From Acidimicrobiales bacterium (GTDB lineage Bacteria; Actinomycetota; Acidimicrobiia; Acidimicrobiales; Poriferisodaliceae): 27,413 nucleotides of DNA. Made by a program: the position numbers and the translations under genes. Of this stretch, positions 1-6,996 are shown piece by piece (positions within the stretch are counted from its first letter, which is position 1; each line of letters starts with the position of its first letter). The DNA lies in assembly GCA_020631315.1 (NCBI GenBank), contig JAHDHM010000004.1, forward strand, positions 4,005-31,417, in the 5' to 3' direction. Under the pieces are notes generated by a model that was not told the DNA's origin, ran no database searches, and worked only from the letters and a program-made list of their open reading frames with translations.

Positions 1-74
1 CGTCAGATCTCGATGGCCGCGTCAGATCTCGATGGCCGCGTCAGATCTCGATGGCCGCGTCAGATCTCGATGGC
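1..74. repeat. 19-bp tandem repeat at the 3' end of the TetR gene
   Basis: The unit CGTCAGATCTCGATGGCCG occurs three times in perfect tandem (1-19, 20-38, 39-57), followed by a 17-bp partial copy (58-74) that is the true end of the TetR gene. The array starts exactly at the window edge, so it probably continues outside. Read on the minus strand each unit carries ATC GAG ATC TGA, the last codons and stop of the gene. Because 19 is not a multiple of three, successive copies put a TGA in successive frames. Confidence 0.93.
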
Positions 75-728
75 AATGTGCTCGACGAGATAGGCGACGG
101 TCTCGGCCGCGGCGTCGCGGTCGGCGCCACACATGCCGAGCACGGTGCGAGCGAGCGCCGTGGTGGCCTCGTCGACCGGATGTCCGTCGGCGAGCTGGAC
201 GAGCACCTGGCGGATCGAGCCGAGGATCATGCCGGCGACCAGGTCGACGTGTTCACAGTGGAACGTCCCCTCGTCGATGCCGGCGCGGACACCGAAGGCG
301 AGCAGGTTCCGGAGTTCGGCGGTGGCCGGGATGTCACGTCGGGCGAGCGACTCGGTCACGAAGGTGGCCCACACGGGGTCTGCCGCGCCTCGACGGGTGA
401 CGACGATGCAGGCACCGGCCATGCGTTCGGCCTGGTCGGTCGGGACGCGCGGTCGCAGGCGGCGTGCGTCGTCGAACCACAAAGCGATGGCATCGTCGGA
501 GAGCTGCCGGAGGAAGTCGTCGCGGTTCTCGAAGTGGTTGTAGAAGGACCCCAGTGCGACGTCGGCTTCGTCGGTGATCGAGGCGATCGTCAGCCGGTCG
601 ATGCCGCGATCTGCGATGACGACGACACCCGCGTCGAGCAGCGCCTGGCGCGTCTTCGCGCGCCGACGCTCCATGCGGTTGCTCGAAGGGGTGCTCGCCT
701 CGGGCGAGAGCGATCCGGCGCTGTCCAC
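60..728 (-). CDS. TetR/AcrR-family transcriptional regulator
   Basis: A one-component repressor of about 222 residues that would bind operator DNA as a dimer and release it on ligand binding. The N-terminal helix-turn-helix is typical: RRRAKTRQALLDAG, then the ASITDEADVALGSFYNHFENRDD segment split across the recognition helix (the G-S-F-Y-x-H-F signature is visible). The C-terminal ligand domain is alpha-helical and gives no ligand clue. The start is uncertain. The frame is open up to an ATG at 851, but third-position GC is clearly lower between 729 and 851 than after the GTG at 726-728, so I chose the GTG; an ATG at 672-674 (MERRR) is the other candidate. The downstream end is duplicated as a tandem repeat. 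The gene it controls is not evident; it lies alone before the minus-strand gene at 948. Confidence 0.85.
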   Translation of the reverse strand: MDSAGSLSPEASTPSSNRMERRRAKTRQALLDAGVVVIADRGIDRLTIASITDEADVALGSFYNHFENRDDFLRQLSDDAIALWFDDARRLRPRVPTDQAERMAGACIVVTRRGAADPVWATFVTESLARRDIPATAELRNLLAFGVRAGIDEGTFHCEHVDLVAGMILGSIRQVLVQLADGHPVDEATTALARTVLGMCGADRDAAAETVAYLVEHIAIEI

Positions 729-906
729 GGCCTGTTTACTAGCACCTTCGCGCACGCCGATGAAGCATTCCGTGGGACTCCAACCGCTCTGTGTGGTCGG
801 GCTCGGGGTTTCCTGACCGAACGTGCGCTCAGGGTGCTGTTTCGACCGCATCGCGCATGAATTTCTTCAGGTCCACGAACCGATCACGTGACGCTCTGTC
901 TCGCTT

Positions 907-940
907 GGAACGGTGTCCGGGAAGAGATCGGTCCCGTTCC
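907..940 (-). terminator. candidate hairpin downstream of the 948-2129 gene
   Basis: GGAACGG (907-913) and CCGTTCC (934-940) form a perfect 7-bp inverted repeat with a 20-nt loop, starting 8 nt after the minus-strand stop codon. There is no T-tract, so it is either a Rho-assisted or processing structure, or chance. The same gap (729-947) also has to hold the TetR promoter. Confidence 0.3.
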
Positions 941-947
941 GCGGTCG

Positions 948-2129
948 TCAGCCTCGGCGGAAGCGACGCTTCTTCTTCGGTTCGTCCTCGGGTTCGTCGA
1001 CGGTCGGCCACGCGGTCGGCAGATCGGCATGCGCATCCGATCTGACCTCCTCGAGCTCGGCTTGGGTGTAGGGCTCGGGCCGAGGGTCGAGCGCCCGGTA
1101 GCGACGTTCGGCTGCGGCCAGGGTGTCGGGCCCGAGGAGGTCGTCGGCGAGGCGGACCGGTGACCACTCCGAACGTGGTGCGACGTACAGATAGGAGTGC
1201 GCGAGGTCGCCGAGGTCGAACGGCCCGGTGGATCCGTGGGCCACGCCCTTCACGTCGTGGACGCGGACGTTGCCGAGTGTCGAACGATCCAGCGCGAGAC
1301 CGAACGAGGACTCCGGGTCGGGGCTCGCCGCGATCAGCTCTTCGACCCGGACCATCGCGTCGACGTCGTCGAGCGCGCCGTGGAAGACGACGCGGGCGAC
1401 ACCGACGCCCATCCAGTTCGCGAGCAGCACGCCAGGTCCGAGCGACGGGCGACCGTCGACGTACTCGACGAGATCGGTGTCGGTTCTGTCCGCATCGGCG
1501 TACACGACGGCGCGGAGTCCCTGACGCACGACTTCCTGCGTCACGACGTTGGCCAGATGGGTCGCGGTCACGTCGCGGTAGTGCCCACCCAGCCACCAGT
1601 TGCGCAGCTCGATCTCGGCGGCCGAACGCCCCTCGAGCAGATCAGGATCCTCGACGTAGCTCGGGAGACCCGCGGCGACGAGGCGGAACGGTGGCCAGTC
1701 TTCGGGAAGGGATCGGTTGTGACGCCAGATCGCCTCGAGGACCTCGATGTACTCCTCGTAGCCGAAGCCGACACCCATGAGATCGACGAACAGGGCGATG
1801 GCCGTTCGGCGATGCCAGTCAGGAGCGGTCAGCAGGGCATCGACCTCCTCCTGGCGGCGCGAGTTGGTGAACTCCCAGACCAGGGCGGCGACGCCGGCGC
1901 GATGCAGCTCGGGAACGGCGTCGGCGAGCAGACGAAGGTGTTGCGCGACACCGCGCTGGTCGCCGAGCAGGACGAGCTGATGCTGCGACGCCACGTCGAC
2001 GAGGTGGTCGAGGGGCGATGGCAACCCCTTCCTGCCAGCTTTCGGCTGGTCGCGCTCACGACGCTCGGCCGGCTGGTTGTCGGCCGTCTCGCCGTCGTCG
2101 GCGGGACGGACCTCGAAGACCTCGCTCAC
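948..2129 (-). CDS. EreA/ChaN-like superfamily protein with altered active-site residues
   Basis: A 393-residue cytoplasmic protein (no signal peptide) that is a paralogue of the protein at 5746-6933. The shared core runs from about residue 40: VDVASQHQLVLLGDQRG here against VDLMSRHDVVMLGERH there, followed by matching helices. The family fold (erythromycin esterase, ChaN, TraB/Tiki-like) uses a Gly-Glu-x-His motif and a second Glu-His further on. Here the first is G56-D57-Q58-R59 and the second is A213-D214-R215, so Glu becomes Asp and His becomes Arg in both places. It ends in a basic tail (KKKRRFRRG). Start: GTG at 2127-2129, supported by AGAAGG 9 nt upstream. Function is not known; it may be a pseudoenzyme or have a changed chemistry. 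It sits divergent to the acidic secreted protein. Confidence 0.8.
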   Translation of the reverse strand: MSEVFEVRPADDGETADNQPAERRERDQPKAGRKGLPSPLDHLVDVASQHQLVLLGDQRGVAQHLRLLADAVPELHRAGVAALVWEFTNSRRQEEVDALLTAPDWHRRTAIALFVDLMGVGFGYEEYIEVLEAIWRHNRSLPEDWPPFRLVAAGLPSYVEDPDLLEGRSAAEIELRNWWLGGHYRDVTATHLANVVTQEVVRQGLRAVVYADADRTDTDLVEYVDGRPSLGPGVLLANWMGVGVARVVFHGALDDVDAMVRVEELIAASPDPESSFGLALDRSTLGNVRVHDVKGVAHGSTGPFDLGDLAHSYLYVAPRSEWSPVRLADDLLGPDTLAAAERRYRALDPRPEPYTQAELEEVRSDAHADLPTAWPTVDEPEDEPKKKRRFRRG

Positions 2130-2305
2130 GTGGTGTCACCTTCTCGGGCACGGGGAACTGCGCGTCGACAGCACCGGATCCAGTCCTGTGAGGCTAGGCC
2201 GCGTGTGGCCGGCGGCGTCGACTCTCGCCGTCGAGTCGGGTGTCACGTCGTCGACCGCGAAGTTCTCCCAGATTCTTCGGGACCTGACGAGTCCTTCATC
2301 ACTTC

Positions 2306-2329
2306 TTGACAGGTCGATCGTCACGATCG
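2306..2329 (+). promoter_or_regulatory. candidate -35 box with adjoining 15-bp palindrome
   Basis: A perfect TTGACA (2306-2311) lies 103 nt before the acidic protein start at 2414. It is followed at once by the palindrome CGATCGT-C-ACGATCG (2315-2329), with 7-bp arms and a single central base. The matching -10 box is poor, so the promoter is tentative. The palindrome would sit in the spacer, where a repressor or response regulator could act. GATCG is frequent in this DNA, which weakens the case. Confidence 0.35.
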
Positions 2330-2413
2330 GTGCATCAACCGACGGATGGCCACGCACCCCCCCAGGGACACCGGCCCACTCCGACCGGAACCCGATCAGA
2401 ACAGGAGACAGCA

Positions 2414-3364
2414 ATGAACGAGTCCACCCCCACTGGCACATCCACTGGTACCCCCGGAGCCGCCGCCCCGTCGCCGCGACGCTGGCTGGTGCTCGGCGCC
2501 ACCGCCGTGGTGTCCGCCCTCGGCGGTGCCGCAGTCGCCGGCGGCGCGGTGAGCGCCGCCGACGGCCCCGCCACCGCGACCGTGCAGCTCGCCGCTCAGA
2601 CCTCCGAGGCCGAGCCGTCCACCGACGACGGTGCAGGAGTTCCGATCGAGAGTGGCGATGCCGTGTCGCTCGACTGCGAGGCGATCTTCGGCAAGGTGTT
2701 CGTCGACGGCGCGTTCATCGAGGAGTGGACGCCGACCGAGGCCGAGATCGCGGAGATCAACGCCGAGAGCCAGGAGATCGCGGCACTCCTCGACGCCGCT
2801 GGCGCGGCCTACGAGCTGCAGACCGACGACCTCGGTCTCACCTTCCCCGAGCCTGCCGACGAGGCCGGATGGGAGATCGTCGACCAGTACTACGAGGGCA
2901 AGCACGGCGACATGGTCGTCATGGACGAGGACGAGTTCCTCGAGGAGTACCAGCCGACTGCCGAGGAGCTCGCCGAGTGGCAGACCGAAGCCGACGAGAT
3001 CCGAGCACTGCTCGACGCGGCCGGTGTCCAGTACGAGACCGTCACCGAGTTCGGTCTCACCTTTCCCGAGCCCGCTGACGACGCCGGATGGGCCATCGTC
3101 GACGAGTACCTGATGGACAAGTACGGCGATGTACTGACCGAGATCGACGGCTTCGACGAGCTCGACGATCCGTTCGGCGAGATGATCGAGCTCACCGACG
3201 AGGAGATCCAGCAGCTCGAGGACTGCGAGAAGGAGTTCTTCTCCGGCCTCGACGGCTGTGAGCTGATCATCGAGGAGATCGAGGCCGACGAGATCGAGGC
3301 CGAGGAGATCGAGGCCGACGAGATCGAGGCCGACGACGCAGCCGAGCTCGAACCCGCCGCCTGA
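2414..3364 (+). CDS. secreted or membrane-anchored acidic protein with internal duplication
   Basis: A 316-residue protein of unknown function. Residues 22-48 form a positively charged then hydrophobic signal segment (RRWLVLG..., Ala/Gly/Val-rich), either a cleavable signal with a site near VSA-ADG or a signal anchor. The mature part is strongly acidic. It contains two copies of a roughly 60-residue module (about 107-167 and 181-239), each with a helix ending LLDAAG followed by a GLTFPEPAD-AGW-IVD segment. Three Cys (88, 271, 282) are present outside the signal. The C-terminus is a repeat of EIEADE/EIEAEE units. Start: ATG at 2414 with AGGAG at 2403-2407, six nt away. It precedes a two-component system on the same strand, so I infer it could be an extracytoplasmic partner or target of that system. 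The acidity could bind cations, but no EF-hand loop is present. Confidence 0.82.
   Translation: MNESTPTGTSTGTPGAAAPSPRRWLVLGATAVVSALGGAAVAGGAVSAADGPATATVQLAAQTSEAEPSTDDGAGVPIESGDAVSLDCEAIFGKVFVDGAFIEEWTPTEAEIAEINAESQEIAALLDAAGAAYELQTDDLGLTFPEPADEAGWEIVDQYYEGKHGDMVVMDEDEFLEEYQPTAEELAEWQTEADEIRALLDAAGVQYETVTEFGLTFPEPADDAGWAIVDEYLMDKYGDVLTEIDGFDELDDPFGEMIELTDEEIQQLEDCEKEFFSGLDGCELIIEEIEADEIEAEEIEADEIEADDAAELEPAA
3275..3334 (+). repeat. four 15-bp tandem repeats coding for EIEAD/E
   Basis: Four back-to-back copies of GAGATCGAGGCCGAC (the second ends in G instead of C) at 3275-3289, 3290-3304, 3305-3319 and 3320-3334. The unit is five codons long, so copy-number change would preserve the frame and alter only the length of the acidic tail. 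Confidence 0.92.
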
Positions 3365-3370
3365 TCCCTC

Positions 3371-3391
3371 CAGCCCTTTCCCTCCGGGCTG
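3371..3391 (+). other. short hairpin just after the acidic protein gene
   Basis: CAGCCC (3371-3376) pairs with GGGCTG (3386-3391) across a 9-nt pyrimidine-rich loop, seven nt after the stop codon. It is the first of three successive inverted repeats before the response regulator. Confidence 0.45.
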
Positions 3392-3404
3392 CAGCACCCA
3401 ACCA

Positions 3405-3431
3405 GGCAGCAGGACCTCCCGACCTGCTGCC
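3405..3431 (+). other. 9-bp hairpin, second of three
   Basis: GGCAGCAGG (3405-3413) and CCTGCTGCC (3423-3431) are perfect complements with a 9-nt loop. It lies between the first hairpin and the strong UUCG hairpin. Confidence 0.6.
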
Positions 3432-3435
3432 ACAC

Positions 3436-3465
3436 TGGGCCGGCTCCCTTCGGGGAGCCGGCCCA
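3436..3465 (+). terminator. strong 13-bp hairpin with UUCG tetraloop
   Basis: T3436 to C3448 pairs without mismatch with G3453 to A3465, closed by a C(UUCG)G tetraloop, one of the most stable known. No U-tract follows, so this is not a classic intrinsic terminator. In high-GC actinobacteria such stems can still terminate or attenuate transcription or protect an upstream mRNA 3' end. It ends 24 nt before the response regulator GTG. Confidence 0.7.
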
Positions 3466-3489
3466 CCGCCGTCTCGTGGAGGAGTCGAC

Positions 3490-4194
3490 GTGAACACGAC
3501 GAGGAACTCGACGAAGGGCCGCATCGTCGTCGCCGAGGACGATCCTCGGCAGGCAGACCTGATCCGGCGCTACCTCGAGCACGAGGGGCATCAGGTGGTG
3601 GTCGTGCACGACGGCCGCAGCGCCGTCGACGAGGTGCGTCGGCGTGCACCCGACCTGGTGGTCCTCGACGTGATGATGCCCGAGGTCGACGGCCTCGACG
3701 TCTGTCGCATCCTGCGGTTCGAGAGTGACGTCCCGATCATCTTCGTCACGGCCCGTTCGACCGAAGACGACCTGCTGCTCGGTCTGGAGCTCGGAGCAGA
3801 TGACTATCTGACGAAGCCGTATCGACCACGAGAACTCGTCGCTCGCGTGCGGGTGCACTTGCGCCGCACAGCAGCGACGGCCTCGCCCGTGTCGGAACTC
3901 GGCGTGGGTGACCTGACGATCGATCCCGTCCGCCATCGGGTCGAGCTGGCCGGCGAACAGGTGGCCGTGACGCCCAAGGAGTTCGCCGTGCTGGCCGCGT
4001 TGGCGGCGGAGCCGGGGCGGGCCTTCTCACGCGGCGACCTGTTGGAGGCGGCGTTCGGATTCGATCACGACGTGCTGGAGCGGACGGTCGACGTCCACGT
4101 GCTGAACCTCCGCAAGAAGCTCGAAGCCGACCCGTCGGCGCCGCGCTACGTCCTGACCGTCTACGGCGTCGGCTACGCCTTCGCCGAGGCCTGA
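3490..4194 (+). CDS. OmpR/PhoB-family response regulator
   Basis: A 234-residue DNA-binding response regulator. The receiver domain (about 11-125) has the acidic pair E16/D17-D18, phosphoacceptor D60 in DLVVLDVMMP, T87 in FVTARS and K109 in LTKPY. The winged-helix effector domain (about 138-232) has the usual VTPKEFAVLAAL, ERTVDVHVLNLRKKL and YGVGYAF features. Start: GTG at 3490, with a perfect GGAGGAG at 3478-3484. The partner kinase starts four nt after its stop, so the two form an operon. The signal is not known. Three hairpins separate it from the acidic protein upstream, which may uncouple their expression. Likely targets are local genes, but no operator was proven. Confidence 0.95.
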   Translation: MNTTRNSTKGRIVVAEDDPRQADLIRRYLEHEGHQVVVVHDGRSAVDEVRRRAPDLVVLDVMMPEVDGLDVCRILRFESDVPIIFVTARSTEDDLLLGLELGADDYLTKPYRPRELVARVRVHLRRTAATASPVSELGVGDLTIDPVRHRVELAGEQVAVTPKEFAVLAALAAEPGRAFSRGDLLEAAFGFDHDVLERTVDVHVLNLRKKLEADPSAPRYVLTVYGVGYAFAEA

Positions 4195-4198
4195 CGTC

Positions 4199-5752
4199 AT
4201 GAGCCTCGTCACCCGACTCGTCGCCGTGGTCTGTGTCGTCGCCGCGTTGGCGGTCGCCATCACCGGGCTCGTCGTGCGCGAGCTCTCGGCTCAATCGACC
4301 ATCGACGAGGTCGAGCGGCTGTTCGACAGTCAGCAGCTCACCGCCGCCGAGTTGGAGGAAGCGGCCCTCGCGAAGGGCAGCTGGACGGTGATCGACGACG
4401 AGGTCGAGGAGCTCGCCGAGTCCACAGGCCTTCGGATCGTGGTCACCAACCTGGACGGTGGCGTGTTGGTCGACAGCGAGAGCGATGTACCGCTCGAAGA
4501 TCGGACTCTTCTCAGCAGCGAGCCGGTCCAGCTGCTCGACGTGGCCGACGCGTTCGAGGCCGCGTTCGACGAGGTCGACGAGCAGGCCTTCTTCGACGAG
4601 TACGTGAAGTGCCTGGAGACGCAAGGCGCCTTCGCCGGTTTCGAGGTCGATGCATTCGGACAACAGTTCCCCGTGGCGACTGACCTCGCCGCCGAGGAGT
4701 TCTGTCTGGAGCAGATCACGTTCGTCATGCTCGGCGGACCCGAGTTCCAGGTGTTGGACGCTGTCGTGCTCGAACCGACGCTGCTCTACCTCGGCTACTC
4801 GGGTGCGAGCGCGCTCGACACCATCGACGACGGCATCGGTTCGGGGGTGATCGTCACGATGCTGGTCGTGACCGCCGTCGCCGGTGCGGTCATGTGGTGG
4901 TGGGGAAGCCGCACGCTGCGCCCCGTCGGCACGATCGCCGCCGCTGCTCGTCGGATGGGCGACGGTGATCTCGGTGTGCGCGTCGACACCGAAGCTCCGG
5001 CGGAGCTCGGCGATCTCGCCGGCGCCTTCAACGAGATGGCCGCCGGCCTGGCCGGCGAGGACGAGCGTCGTCGACGACTCACGAGCGACATCGCCCACGA
5101 GCTGCGCAATCCGCTGGCGAACGTGTCCGGCTATCTCGACGCCGTGGCCGACGGCGTGATGGCGGCCGACGACGAACTGCTCGGCATTCTGCGCGACGAG
5201 ACCGATCATCTCGGTCATCTCGTCGAAGATCTGCAGACGTTGACGCTCGCCGATGCCGGTGACCTCCACTTCTCCGAGGAGCCGGTGGATGTGGCTGAGC
5301 TCCTGCGCTCGGTGCAGTCCGTGCACTCAGGTCGGGCCGAGCAGGCGGGTGTCGAACTCTCCGTGGTCGGAGCGACCGAGGCCGTCGTCACCGCTGACCT
5401 CGCCCGCCTCCGACAGGTGGTCGGCAATCTCGTCGAGAACGCCATTCGCTACTCCGATGCCGGCACGACCGTCGAGCTCGCCGGTCTCGTCGACGGGTCC
5501 GACGTCGTCATCGAGGTCCGAGACGAGGGCATCGGCATCGACCCCGAGCAGCAGCGTCGGATCTTCGAGCGCTTCCATCGAGTCGATGCATCGCGCACTC
5601 GGGCGACCGGCGGGGTCGGCCTCGGTCTGTCGATCGCTCAGCGGTTCGCCGAAGCGATGGGCGGTTCGATCACGGTGGTGAGTGAGCTGGGGCGGGGTTC
5701 GACCTTCTCCGTTCGGCTGCCGTTGCAGCAGGCCGACCGGGCCGATCAGTAG
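4199..5752 (+). CDS. BaeS-like membrane sensor histidine kinase
   Basis: A 517-residue inner-membrane kinase for the response regulator upstream. TM1 is about residues 4-26. The extracytoplasmic sensor is about 27-215, acidic, with Cys138 and Cys169 that could form a disulfide. TM2 is about 216-236 (ending MWWWG), followed by HAMP (about 238-290). The HisKA domain has phosphoacceptor H300 in DIAHELRNPL. The ATPase domain has the N box NLVENAIRYS, the G1 box DEGIGI and the G2 box GVGLGLSIAQRF, so it looks fully active. A weak GAGG lies 9 nt upstream of the ATG; translation may be coupled to the regulator. The stop overlaps by 7 nt with the stop of the convergent gene at 5746-6933. The sensor domain is not one I recognise, so the stimulus is unknown. 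Confidence 0.94.
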   Translation: MSLVTRLVAVVCVVAALAVAITGLVVRELSAQSTIDEVERLFDSQQLTAAELEEAALAKGSWTVIDDEVEELAESTGLRIVVTNLDGGVLVDSESDVPLEDRTLLSSEPVQLLDVADAFEAAFDEVDEQAFFDEYVKCLETQGAFAGFEVDAFGQQFPVATDLAAEEFCLEQITFVMLGGPEFQVLDAVVLEPTLLYLGYSGASALDTIDDGIGSGVIVTMLVVTAVAGAVMWWWGSRTLRPVGTIAAAARRMGDGDLGVRVDTEAPAELGDLAGAFNEMAAGLAGEDERRRRLTSDIAHELRNPLANVSGYLDAVADGVMAADDELLGILRDETDHLGHLVEDLQTLTLADAGDLHFSEEPVDVAELLRSVQSVHSGRAEQAGVELSVVGATEAVVTADLARLRQVVGNLVENAIRYSDAGTTVELAGLVDGSDVVIEVRDEGIGIDPEQQRRIFERFHRVDASRTRATGGVGLGLSIAQRFAEAMGGSITVVSELGRGSTFSVRLPLQQADRADQ

Positions 5753-6933
5753 GTCGCGATCCCGATCGTCTTGAACCAGGTCTCGAGGTCGGCCGTCGCG
5801 GTGTTGACGACGTCGACCAGGGTCTGGAGGTCGTTGTCGGGTCGGCGGTGGCTGCCGGCGAGCATGCGCCGCCGCAGCCAGTCCACGTCGTCGGCGCCCA
5901 GAGCATCGGCCAGGGCGACCGGTGCCTCCAGGTCGTGGAACGGGTCGAGGAAGATCCACCCGTCGGCCAGGCGGCCGAGCGTGGTGGCGTCGTGCGCGCT
6001 CGACGTCGCCAGGGCAGCGAAGGGGCCCCGCGTGATGTCGAATCCGACCGGCCACTTGGGAGCATCAGCTCGAGCGAAGACCATGTCGATCAACCCGTCC
6101 GCGGGGTAGACCTCGGCAGGGCCTCCGAGACGACCCGGCAGCGACTGGTGCACCAGCACGGTCGCGACGCGGTCGGCCCGCCAGCCGAACACGTGAGCTC
6201 CGGCGCCGTAGACGAGATCGTCCTCGATGTCGACGTCGTAGCGGTCGTGGACGGGGTGCAGCGGCCGGCGGTGGTGGGTCAGAGCGTGCTCCGTCGAGCA
6301 CGAGACGAGGGCTCGTCGGCGAGGACGCATGAACTCGTGCTCGATGACGGTGGCCATGTGGCGCGCCGCGGGGCCGCGGTCACGAAGGTGTGGCCACGCC
6401 TCGGGCGTGTGCAGGTCGGCACGGTCGGTCACGGCGTCGTAGTCGAGGTCGTAGTCGAGCCCGATGACACGGAACCAGGGTGCGTTCGGATCGCGGTGCG
6501 AGTTGACCTCCCACGCAGCCCTCAAGACCTCCACTCGCAGCGACGGGACCACACCGCTGCGCATCGCCCATCGCAGCACGCAGCGTTGCGCGGCGGCCTC
6601 GTCGAACTCGTCACCCGAGACGATCTCGTCGAGCTGGGCCTGGTCTTCCGACAGCAGCCACTCGGCGGCGACGTTCCACACGCCGGCCGACGCCAGCGCA
6701 GGGACGAGGTCGGCGAGCAGTTCACCGGACTGGGTCGAGGGATGACGTTCGCCCAACATCACGACGTCGTGGCGCGACATCAGGTCGACGACGTAGCCGA
6801 TCGGGTCCTTGCCGTGGTCGGCGACGAACGCGCTCAGCTCGGTGACGCGTGCTGCGTCCTCGACGTCGACGATCGAGCGCTGTCGAAAGCGCTCCAGCCG
6901 ACGGAGTGCGTCCTCGTCGGCCTCCCGTCCCAT
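5746..6933 (-). CDS. EreA/ChaN-like superfamily protein, intact active-site motifs
   Basis: A 395-residue cytoplasmic protein and paralogue of the one at 948-2129. It has G61-E62-R63-H64 in VVMLGERHPST, and later RHMATVIEHEF followed by CSTEH (E215-H216). These match the Glu/His motifs of the erythromycin esterase/ChaN/TraB fold, where such residues do hydrolysis or bind a ligand or metal. The N-terminal 35 residues are charged and helical. No signal peptide. The true substrate is not known; annotating it as an antibiotic esterase would go too far. Start: ATG at 6931-6933. The upstream TACGCT lies 8 nt before it, and there is no Shine-Dalgarno, so a leaderless mRNA is likely. Its stop overlaps the kinase gene stop. 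Confidence 0.8.
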   Translation of the reverse strand: MGREADEDALRRLERFRQRSIVDVEDAARVTELSAFVADHGKDPIGYVVDLMSRHDVVMLGERHPSTQSGELLADLVPALASAGVWNVAAEWLLSEDQAQLDEIVSGDEFDEAAAQRCVLRWAMRSGVVPSLRVEVLRAAWEVNSHRDPNAPWFRVIGLDYDLDYDAVTDRADLHTPEAWPHLRDRGPAARHMATVIEHEFMRPRRRALVSCSTEHALTHHRRPLHPVHDRYDVDIEDDLVYGAGAHVFGWRADRVATVLVHQSLPGRLGGPAEVYPADGLIDMVFARADAPKWPVGFDITRGPFAALATSSAHDATTLGRLADGWIFLDPFHDLEAPVALADALGADDVDWLRRRMLAGSHRRPDNDLQTLVDVVNTATADLETWFKTIGIATY

Positions 6934-6941
6934 CGGCGCAG

Positions 6942-6947
6942 AGCGTA
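6942..6947 (-). promoter_or_regulatory. -10 box (TACGCT) of the 5746-6933 gene
   Basis: TAnnnT on the minus strand ending 8 nt before the ATG. With a start site about 7 nt downstream of the -10 box, transcription would begin at or next to the start codon. No Shine-Dalgarno is visible. Confidence 0.45.
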
Positions 6948-6996
6948 GCGAGGTGCAGCGACGTGCTGGAACGCCTGCTCAGGACTTGGGGCGAGA

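Noticed and set aside
884..891. TCACGTGA palindrome near the TetR gene
   Set aside because: Eight bases only, no second half-site; expected by chance in this composition.
1197..2309. 370-codon open frame on the plus strand
   Set aside because: Antisense to the EreA-like gene, caused by high third-position GC; no Shine-Dalgarno and no recognisable domain.
2306..2413. N-terminal extension of the acidic protein to an ATG at 2306
   Set aside because: The ATG at 2414 has AGGAG six nt upstream and starts just before the signal segment; the upstream part is Pro/Arg-rich and looks untranslated.
2396..3649. 417-codon minus-strand frame over the acidic protein
   Set aside because: Its product is a low-complexity Leu/Gly/Asp mirror of the repeats; the plus-strand gene has a signal segment and a good ribosome site.
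3746..5326. 526-codon minus-strand frame over the kinase
   Set aside because: Shadow of a histidine kinase with all its motifs on the plus strand.
5848..6948. 366-codon plus-strand frame
   Set aside because: Shadow of the intact EreA-like gene; Val/Asp/Arg-rich without a domain.
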